A DNA stretch of 13,632 nucleotides, taken from NCBI RefSeq assembly GCF_030227225.1, contig NZ_JASPHQ010000031.1, positions 1 through 13,632 on the forward strand, written 5' to 3'. The stretch comes from Corynebacterium rhinophilum. Lineage in GTDB: Bacteria > Actinomycetota > Actinomycetes > Mycobacteriales > Mycobacteriaceae. Position numbers and translations under genes: made by a program. A model generated the notes under the pieces. The model saw only the letters and a list, made by a program, of their open reading frames with translations, made no database searches and had not been told where the DNA came from. Below are positions 7,275 to 13,632 of this stretch, one piece after another; position 1 is the first letter of the stretch, and every line of letters begins with the position of its first letter.

Positions 7275-8134
7275 TGTAGTCCTGCCAATCGTACAAAGTC
7301 TGCAACAGCGAGCTTCTCCCCGCGCTGCTTCGGATCGATTCCGGCCGCGCGCAGCGCCTCTTCGGCGGCCGCACCGGAACCATAGTGGCCCGATAGTGCG
7401 GCGCGGAGGGTCTTGCGGCGTTGGGCAAAGGCGGCATCGACAAGCGGCCAAACCGCAGCGCGCGCGGCATCGTCGACCGGCCAGGACGGGGTATCGAAGA
7501 CATCGATGCGCACCAAGCCGGAGACGATATTGGGCGCGGGCCAAAAGACATTCTTGCCAATGGTCCCAGCCTGGCTCACCGTGCCATAAAACCCGGCCTT
7601 CACGGAAGGCACGCCGTAGATCTTGCTGCCGGGCTCCGCGGCGAGGCGCTGCGCCACCTCCAGCTGCACCATGACGAGCACGCGGCGGATGGAAGGAAAC
7701 GTCTCCAAAAAGTGCAAGAGCACCGGCACCGCCACGTTATAGGGCAGGTTGGCCACCAACGCCGTAGGAGCCGCGACATCCTCACTGGTCACGCGCAGCG
7801 CGTCTTTTTCCACCACGCGCAGGCGCTCGGCGTAGTCGGCGGCGCGCTCTCCCACCGTTTCCGGCAGCTGCGCCGCCAAGTGCGGATCGATTTCCACCGC
7901 GGTGAGATCCTCAACGGTCTCCACCAGCCCTAGGGTCAGTGACCCCAACCCGGGGCCGACCTCCACGACGCGGTCTGTGGGATCCAGATCCGCTGCCGCG
8001 ATGATGCGGCGAATGGTATTGGGATCGTGGAGGAAATTCTGCCCCAATTTCTTGGTGGGCGTGATATCCAGTTTCTCCGCTAAAGCTCGGATTTCTACTG
8101 GGCCTAAAAGCGCGGCGCCCGGAGATTCAGTCAT
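7271..8134 (-). CDS. ksgA: 16S rRNA (adenine(1518)-N6/adenine(1519)-N6)-dimethyltransferase
   Basis: 287 residues, normal for actinobacterial KsgA/RsmA. It dimethylates two adjacent adenines in the 3' terminal hairpin of 16S rRNA during late 30S maturation; loss gives kasugamycin resistance. Motifs: [10 protein letters not shown] (28-37), SAM-binding [11 protein letters not shown] (57-67), acidic ribose-binding Glu81 in AVEID, catalytic NLPYN (129-133), [14 protein letters not shown] (197-210), QRRKTLR (238-244) and RGEKL (271-275). The stop codon overlaps the ispE GTG by 4 nt. Upstream, TAGGTT at 8142-8147 sits 7 nt before the ATG with only a weak AGAGA as ribosome site, so a leaderless transcript starting here is plausible in addition to read-through from rpf2. 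Confidence 0.97.
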   Translation of the reverse strand: MTESPGAALLGPVEIRALAEKLDITPTKKLGQNFLHDPNTIRRIIAAADLDPTDRVVEVGPGLGSLTLGLVETVEDLTAVEIDPHLAAQLPETVGERAADYAERLRVVEKDALRVTSEDVAAPTALVANLPYNVAVPVLLHFLETFPSIRRVLVMVQLEVAQRLAAEPGSKIYGVPSVKAGFYGTVSQAGTIGKNVFWPAPNIVSGLVRIDVFDTPSWPVDDAARAAVWPLVDAAFAQRRKTLRAALSGHYGSGAAAEEALRAAGIDPKQRGEKLAVADFVRLAGLQ

Positions 8135-8141
8135 GTTCTCT

Positions 8142-8147
8142 AACCTA
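8142..8147 (-). promoter_or_regulatory. Candidate -10 element for a leaderless ksgA-ispE transcript
   Basis: TAGGTT fits TANNNT, and 7 nt separate it from the ksgA ATG. It lies downstream of the rpf2 terminator hairpin, where a new promoter would be needed. The -35 is not convincing. Confidence 0.4.
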
Positions 8148-8164
8148 GTAGAAGAATGCAGAAA

Positions 8165-8199
8165 GTCGCACCCCGCGCCGTAGTGACGCGGGGTGCGAC
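8165..8199 (-). terminator. Intrinsic terminator after rpf2
   Basis: A perfect 13-bp GC-rich stem, 8165-8177 with 8187-8199, around a 9-nt loop. On the minus strand it is followed by TTTCTGCATTCTTCT, a loose U-rich tail. It starts 29 nt after the rpf2 stop and lies before ksgA, so it should end or attenuate the rpf2 message. Confidence 0.8.
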
Positions 8200-8227
8200 G
8201 CAGAATGCGCGGTGCTGCGCGTGCTTT

Positions 8228-9672
<1,445 letters not shown>

Positions 9673-10512
9673 TCACTCGCCTGTCGTCTTAATTCCATAT
9701 ACCCGGTCAAAAGTCTCATTGACCTCCGCCGCCAATGCCTGAGTGGTCTGGTGGCGCGCCCGAGCAATACAGTCATAGGTGTGCCCAATCAGGGAAGGCT
9801 CATTGCGCTGCCCGCGGAATGGCTCCGGGGTCATAAACGGCGCATCAGTCTCCACCAGCAACTGCCCCGCCGGAGCCAGCGCGGCCGCCTGGCGCAACTG
9901 CGCATTGCGCTTAAAGGTGACATTGCCAGCAAAGGACAACACGTAACCGCGCTCTAATGCTTCTTCTGCCACCCGCAGCGGTGAGGAGAAGCAGTGGAGC
10001 ATGACGGTTTCAGGCGTGGGGGCATCGGCAAGAATGCGCAGCAGATCCTTATCCGCCTCGCGGTTATGGATCATAAGGGTCTTGCCGGTGCGCACCGCCA
10101 GATCGATATGCCAGCGCAGAGATTCTTCTTGCTGGACCAAGCTCGCGGTGGTCTCCGGTTCGTGGTGGACCCAATAGGCGTCCATGCCGGTCTCGCCCAC
10201 CGCCACGCACCGCGGATCCGCCACCATGTCCTCCAAAGCGGCTTTGGTGGGCGCGTCTAGCTCATTCGCCCGCACCGGGTGGATGGCACAGGCGGCATAC
10301 ACATTGGGAAACGCGTGCGCGGTCGCAAGCGCCGCTTCGGACTCGCGGCGGTCATCGCCTACCGTCACCAGGCGGGATACCCCGGCGGCGCGGGCGCGGT
10401 TAACCAGCACCTCATCGGTATCTTTATGCGAGAAAAGGTGCGTATGCGCATCACTGAGCCCGCTGAGCCCTGGGGCTGGAATGGGAGTAGGACGTCGCTT
10501 CTTTTTAGACAT
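9673..10512 (-). CDS. tatD: TatD family metal-dependent DNase/hydrolase
   Basis: 279 residues from the ATG at 10512. TatD proteins are cytosolic TIM-barrel metallohydrolases with 3'-5' exonuclease activity, linked to DNA repair and quality control. Metal ligands are visible: DAHTH with His23 and His25, VGETGMD with Glu107, MIHNRE with His149, LHCFS with His173 and ETDAPF with Asp223. The Lys/Arg-rich head MSKKKRRP is short and variable. The longer open frame to 10701 is rejected because it runs into the divergent acetyltransferase and shows no conserved residues. TACAAT (10520-10525) lies 7 nt before the ATG with no ribosome site, so the mRNA is probably leaderless. In corynebacteria the gene commonly sits between metG and rpf2, as here apart from the inserted acetyltransferase pair. 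Confidence 0.95.
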   Translation of the reverse strand: MSKKKRRPTPIPAPGLSGLSDAHTHLFSHKDTDEVLVNRARAAGVSRLVTVGDDRRESEAALATAHAFPNVYAACAIHPVRANELDAPTKAALEDMVADPRCVAVGETGMDAYWVHHEPETTASLVQQEESLRWHIDLAVRTGKTLMIHNREADKDLLRILADAPTPETVMLHCFSSPLRVAEEALERGYVLSFAGNVTFKRNAQLRQAAALAPAGQLLVETDAPFMTPEPFRGQRNEPSLIGHTYDCIARARHQTTQALAAEVNETFDRVYGIKTTGE

Positions 10513-10537
10513 ACCCGCAATTGTAATATTGGCAGCT
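10513..10537. promoter_or_regulatory. Compact 25-bp divergent promoter between tatD and the first acetyltransferase
   Basis: The minus-strand -10 TACAAT (10520-10525) is 7 nt from the tatD ATG and the plus-strand -10 TAATAT (10524-10529) is 8 nt from the acetyltransferase ATG. The two hexamers share 10524-10525. Both fit TANNNT. The -35 regions would lie inside the opposite coding sequences and are weak by eye. Confidence 0.5.
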
Positions 10538-11032
10538 ATGTTGATCAGACCAGCGGACCTGAGCGATGTCCCCGCCATGACCGATACCCTCAACTGGGCC
10601 ATCGAGCACACCGATGTCATCTTTAACTCCACCCCAGTCACCGTGGCTGAACGCGAAGAATACCTGCGCCACATCCAGGACATGGAGTGTCCTTTCCTCA
10701 TTGCCGAAACCGATGCGGGCGAATACTTGGGCTGGGCGCTCTACCACCCTTACCGCGATCCCCGCATCTGGCAGGGCTGCTATGAAACCACGATCTACCT
10801 TTCCCCCAATGCCCAGGGCCAAGGCGTGGGCACCGCCCTTATGGGTGAGCTCGTAGACCGCGCCCGGGCAGATGAGAAGGTGCATTCGCTGCTCGCCTTG
10901 ATCGTGTCTACTAATACGGCATCATTAAAGTTGCATGAAAAGTTCGGGTTTGAAAACGTGGGAACTCTCAAAGAGGTAACCTACAAATTCGATCACTGGC
11001 TTAGCCTCACCCACTTAGAACTTCTGGTGTAA
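10538..11032 (+). CDS. GNAT family N-acetyltransferase, phosphinothricin-acetyltransferase-like (first of tandem pair)
   Basis: 164 residues. GNAT fold: N-terminal MLIRPADLSDVPAMTDTLNWA helix, acetyl-CoA pyrophosphate loop QGQGVG (93-98) after the beta-4 strand ETTIYLSPNA, and the C-terminal LHEKFGFENVGTL signature. The overall pattern is that of the PAT/MnaT subgroup, which acetylates amino groups of amino acid analogues such as phosphinothricin or methionine sulfone/sulfoximine; the actual substrate is unknown. The ATG at 10538 begins the conserved N-terminus; the open frame further upstream is antisense to tatD. No Shine-Dalgarno; a -10 lies 8 nt upstream, so it is probably leaderless. The gene is followed 10 nt later by a paralogue, with which it forms an operon. 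Confidence 0.88.
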   Translation: MLIRPADLSDVPAMTDTLNWAIEHTDVIFNSTPVTVAEREEYLRHIQDMECPFLIAETDAGEYLGWALYHPYRDPRIWQGCYETTIYLSPNAQGQGVGTALMGELVDRARADEKVHSLLALIVSTNTASLKLHEKFGFENVGTLKEVTYKFDHWLSLTHLELLV

Positions 11033-11037
11033 AGGAC
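11031..11037 (+). promoter_or_regulatory. Shine-Dalgarno of the second acetyltransferase, overlapping the first gene's stop
   Basis: AAAGGAC begins inside the TAA stop (11030-11032) of the upstream gene, and GGA ends 6 nt before the ATG at 11043. It decides for ATG 11043 over the TTG at 11040, which would be only 3 nt away, and indicates coupled translation. Confidence 0.75.
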
Positions 11038-11042
11038 TTTTG

Positions 11043-11543
11043 ATGCATATTCGCCCCGCTGAGCTTGCCGATGCCCCCTCGATTTCCGCCATCTACAACG
11101 CCGCCTCCGTCGCTAAACCGGCCAATAACCTCATCACCTGGCAAGAAGAGGTTTCTGACCGCGAGGATTGGCTAAAAGACATGGCCAAGGCGGGCTCGCC
11201 TGTGCTCGTTGCCGTAGACGATGATGAAATCATCGGCTGGGCCGCCTACTTTCAATTCGTCACGCCCGCCATCTACTACGGCACCGTCGAAGATTCCGTA
11301 TACATCTCCCCCGCAGCCCAAGGCCAGGGCGTAGGCTCCGAGCTTCTCGATGCCCTCATGGACATCGCCGCCGACGATCCCTATATCGAAACCATGATTA
11401 CCTACATCGTGGATACCAATGCCGGTTCCATTGCGCTGCACAAGAAGTTTGGGTTCACAGAAACCGGCCGCATGCCCAATATCCACACCAAGGACGGCGT
11501 GCGCCTAGGTTTGGTTCATCTGCAGCGCGATTTCCAGCACTAG
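11043..11543 (+). CDS. GNAT family N-acetyltransferase, phosphinothricin-acetyltransferase-like (second of tandem pair)
   Basis: 166 residues. It is clearly homologous to the preceding gene: both share xIRPAxLxDxP at the start, a YISPAAQGQGVGS-type acetyl-CoA loop (QGQGVG 93-98) at the same residue number, and LHKKFGFTETGRM. The regions around residues 28-50 and 68-85, which shape the acceptor pocket in PAT-like enzymes, differ between the two, suggesting different substrates after duplication. It has a good Shine-Dalgarno overlapping the upstream stop and ends before a bidirectional terminator. Confidence 0.88.
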   Translation: MHIRPAELADAPSISAIYNAASVAKPANNLITWQEEVSDREDWLKDMAKAGSPVLVAVDDDEIIGWAAYFQFVTPAIYYGTVEDSVYISPAAQGQGVGSELLDALMDIAADDPYIETMITYIVDTNAGSIALHKKFGFTETGRMPNIHTKDGVRLGLVHLQRDFQH

Positions 11544-11565
11544 GCAGAACCTTAAAGGCATAACA

Positions 11566-11611
11566 AAAGCGCGGTGGCCTTCCCTTTCATTGGGACTGGC
11601 CACCGCGCTTT
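11566..11611. terminator. Bidirectional terminator between the acetyltransferases and metG
   Basis: A perfect 14-bp stem AAAGCGCGGTGGCC (11566-11579) with 11598-11611. The 18-nt loop contains a further TCCC/GGGA pairing (11581-11584 with 11592-11595). A-rich and T-rich flanks on both sides suit termination in both directions for the two convergent transcripts. Confidence 0.88.
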
Positions 11612-11636
11612 GTATATCTAGCGGGGTGCTACCGCG

Positions 11637-13469
11637 CTAGTTCACCACCGGCGCCCATTCCGGGCCGGTTTCGCCGAGCTCTGGATCCAGCTTGGAAATA
11701 AGCGGCTTCGGCTTTGCCAAGGTAGTACCCGGTGCCACCTGGATGCGCTCCCACTTGGCCTGCTGCTGGGTGTAGTCACCCATAATGACAGGATATTCGT
11801 GGTTTTCTGGGGGAAGCCCCGCACCTACGAGCTCAACCGGGATATCATCCTTGACCTCGCGCACCTCAGGCTGCGCGGCCCATTCGCCCGTGCGGCCCAG
11901 AGTCTCGTGCACCTTTTGCGCGGTAAATGGCAGGAATGGGGTGAGCATGACATTGCAGTCAGACACAACCTGCAGGGCGGTCCACAAGACGGTGGCTAGG
12001 CGCTCACGCTGGGTTTCATCCTTGGCCAGCTTCCATGGCTCTTGGGAGGCGATATAGGCATTCGCCTCGCCCACCACGTGCATGATGGAGACAATGGCCT
12101 GCTTGAACTTGGATTGCTCCAGCAGGTTACCGGCGGTGTTAAAGGTCTCCTCCGCCAGCTGCAAAATGGCCTCGTCGCGCTCCTCCAGGGCCGCTGGAAC
12201 CGGAACCTCGCCAAAGTTCTTGTGCGCCATGGATACGGTGCGGTTAACCAAGTTGCCCCAGCCATTGGCAAGTTCGTTATTGACGCGGCGCACGAATTCA
12301 TCCCACGTAAAGTCCGCGTCGTTGTTTTCCGGGCCAGCCACGGCAATGAAGTAACGCAGCGGATCCGGACCGAACTCCGCCAGGAAGTCCTTAACGTAGA
12401 TCACCACGCCCTTGGACGAGGAGAACTTGGAGCCGGACATCGTCAAGTATTCCGAGGAGACGATTTCCGTTGGCAGGTCCAACTCACCGTACTGGTGCAG
12501 CTCGCCGCCCTTGGCACCCTTTCCGGCATAGCCCAGCAATTCCGCCGGCCAGATCTGCGAGTGGAAGGTGATATTGTCCTTGCCCTGGAAGTAATAGTGG
12601 CGGGTTTCTGGGTCCTGCCAAAATTCCTTCCATGCCTCCGGCTGGCCGGTGCGGTGCGCCCACTCGATGGAAGCGGACAGGTAGCCCACGACGGCATCGA
12701 ACCACACGTATAGCTTCTTCGCGTTATTGTCCTGCCAGCCGTCCACCGGAATGGGAATGCCCCAGTCAATATCGCGGGTCATGGTGCGCGGGCGCATATC
12801 CTCCAGCAGGTTCAGGGAGAATTTCAGCACGTTGGGGCGCCAATCCTCGCGGGTGGAAAGCCACTTTTGCAGCTCGTCCTTAAGAGATGGCAAATCCAGC
12901 AGGAAGTGCTCGGTCTCCACGAACTGCGGCGTTTCGCCGTTGATCTTGGATACCGGGTCAATGAGGTCTACTGGGTCCAGCTGGTTGCCGCAGTTATCGC
13001 ACTGGTCACCGCGGGCGCCATCCGCGCCGCAAATGGGGCACGTGCCCTCGATATAGCGGTCCGGCAGCGTGCGGCCGGTGGACGGAGAGATTGCCCCCTT
13101 GGTAGTCTCCTTCAGCATGTAGCCGTTCTCATTGAGACCCTTGAACAGCTCCTGCACCACCGAGTAGTGATTACGGGTGGTGGTACGGGTAAAAAGGTCA
13201 TACGACAAGCCGAGGTTAGCCAGATCGTTGACGATCTGACGGTTATAGCGATCCGCGAGTTCGCGAACGGATACGCCTTCCTTATCGGCCTGGACCAGCA
13301 ACGGGGTGCCGTGCTCATCCGTACCGGAGACCATGAGTACGTTGCGGCCACGCATTCGCTGGAAGCGAGCGAATACGTCAGAGGGAACGCCAAAGCCAGC
13401 CACGTGACCGATGTGGCGCGGGCCATTGGCATATGGCCAGGCAACATTTACTACTAAAGACTCAGTCAT
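11637..13469 (-). CDS. metG: Methionyl-tRNA synthetase
   Basis: 610 residues from the ATG at 13469. It charges tRNA-Met and initiator tRNA with methionine in the cytosol. Class I signatures: HIGH at 19-22 in [10 protein letters not shown] and the KMSKS variant KFSSSKG (348-354), a form common in actinobacterial enzymes. A four-Cys zinc knuckle is present at Cys144, Cys147, Cys157 and Cys160, placing it in the MetG1-like class. There is no C-terminal EMAP/Trbp111 tRNA-binding domain, consistent with the roughly 610-residue actinobacterial length. The longer open frame to 13505 is rejected because [16 protein letters not shown] is the normal N-terminus. TAAACT at 13477-13482 lies 7 nt before the ATG with no good Shine-Dalgarno, so the mRNA is probably leaderless. 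The insertion sequence end begins only about 90 bp upstream. Confidence 0.97.
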   Translation of the reverse strand: MTESLVVNVAWPYANGPRHIGHVAGFGVPSDVFARFQRMRGRNVLMVSGTDEHGTPLLVQADKEGVSVRELADRYNRQIVNDLANLGLSYDLFTRTTTRNHYSVVQELFKGLNENGYMLKETTKGAISPSTGRTLPDRYIEGTCPICGADGARGDQCDNCGNQLDPVDLIDPVSKINGETPQFVETEHFLLDLPSLKDELQKWLSTREDWRPNVLKFSLNLLEDMRPRTMTRDIDWGIPIPVDGWQDNNAKKLYVWFDAVVGYLSASIEWAHRTGQPEAWKEFWQDPETRHYYFQGKDNITFHSQIWPAELLGYAGKGAKGGELHQYGELDLPTEIVSSEYLTMSGSKFSSSKGVVIYVKDFLAEFGPDPLRYFIAVAGPENNDADFTWDEFVRRVNNELANGWGNLVNRTVSMAHKNFGEVPVPAALEERDEAILQLAEETFNTAGNLLEQSKFKQAIVSIMHVVGEANAYIASQEPWKLAKDETQRERLATVLWTALQVVSDCNVMLTPFLPFTAQKVHETLGRTGEWAAQPEVREVKDDIPVELVGAGLPPENHEYPVIMGDYTQQQAKWERIQVAPGTTLAKPKPLISKLDPELGETGPEWAPVVN

Positions 13470-13476
13470 GGAGTCC

Positions 13477-13482
13477 AGTTTA
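13477..13482 (-). promoter_or_regulatory. Candidate -10 element of a leaderless metG promoter
   Basis: TAAACT on the minus strand fits TANNNT and is 7 nt from the metG ATG. The region upstream to 13558 shows no strong -35 and no other gene. Confidence 0.5.
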
Positions 13483-13558
13483 TCGAAGCACCTGCATGAA
13501 CACACGTTGAGGGCACATTACCTCTCCGACCGAAAAACGCCCGCCTCCCTCCCAACTC

Positions 13559-13632
13559 TGAACTGCTCCCCATTAGTTGGACTGAGAAATCAGTTACCGA
13601 CTAGTAGGGAGTAGTTTTCTTTGAGAGCACGA
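13559..13632 (-). mobile_element. Partial insertion sequence end, IS3-like, running off the right edge
   Basis: This is an exact inverted copy of 4-77. It starts with TGAACTGCTCCCC at 13559, the TG-initiated terminal repeat expected of IS3-family elements, and continues out of the window. Read on the minus strand, the codon series RALKENYSLLVGN ends at TGA (13590-13592), as in the left copy. Because the 74 bp are identical and opposite in orientation, the same end of the element points inward on both sides. No target-site duplication can be tested since the far ends are absent. Confidence 0.7.

Noticed and set aside
7275..7544. N-terminal extension of the ispE frame upstream of the GTG at 7274
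   Set aside because: It is Arg/Cys/Ala-rich sequence inside ksgA with no IspE homology; the GTG start with its GTGA overlap gives a normal-length enzyme.
10184..10537. Upstream extension of the first acetyltransferase frame
   Set aside because: It is antisense to tatD and lacks GNAT features; the conserved N-terminus begins at 10538.
10513..10701. Upstream extension of tatD
   Set aside because: It is antisense to the acetyltransferase and shows no TatD similarity; the conserved protein begins at the ATG at 10512.
11040..11042. TTG start of the second acetyltransferase
   Set aside because: The ATG at 11043 has better spacing from AAAGGA, and the family starts at M-x-IRPA.

Overview
The window looks like chromosomal DNA from a Corynebacterium. 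The evidence is the run metG, tatD, rpf2, ksgA, ispE and a duplicated-ATPase ABC-F gene, the DUF348-G5-RPF architecture of Rpf2, TANNNT-type -10 elements, and several genes with no Shine-Dalgarno sequence whose start codon sits 7-8 nt from a -10 element (leaderless mRNAs). The species cannot be named from this sequence. All coordinates below use corrected starts, several of which are internal to the longest open frames.

Layout, left to right. Positions 1-77 and 13559-13632 hold the same end of an IS3-like insertion sequence in inverted orientation, so 13.5 kb of core chromosome is bracketed by two copies. Next come a strong palindromic terminator (125-167), a small antibiotic-biosynthesis-monooxygenase-fold enzyme (182-505, minus), a secreted Ala-rich protein of unknown function (605-1183, minus), a five-segment membrane alpha/beta-hydrolase (1320-3053, minus) and an ABC-F/Uup-type translation ATPase (3020-4828, minus) that overlaps it by 34 nt. 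Divergent from the ABC-F gene is a lipoprotein with a His-rich arm resembling the zinc metallochaperone AztD (4920-6239, plus). It ends in a hairpin shared with the convergent ispE.

The block rpf2 (8228-9403), ksgA (7271-8134) and ispE (6294-7274) lies on the minus strand: a cell-wall muralytic resuscitation factor, a 16S rRNA dimethyltransferase and an MEP-pathway kinase. ksgA and ispE are joined by a 4-nt GTGA overlap, while a 13-bp hairpin separates rpf2 from ksgA. rpf2 has a long leader with tandem stem-loops and a GlxR-like site. Upstream, tatD (9673-10512, minus) and a pair of tandem GNAT acetyltransferases (10538-11032 and 11043-11543, plus) diverge from a 25-bp intergenic region with overlapping -10 elements. 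A bidirectional terminator (11566-11611) separates the acetyltransferases from metG (11637-13469, minus).

Most genes are conserved housekeeping genes. The less ordinary content is regulatory: the leaderless start geometry, the very compact divergent promoter, the rpf2 leader structures, an inverted repeat that could hide the start of the small monooxygenase in read-through RNA, the solitary AztD-like lipoprotein and the flanking inverted IS ends. I did not find a clear new multi-gene system.
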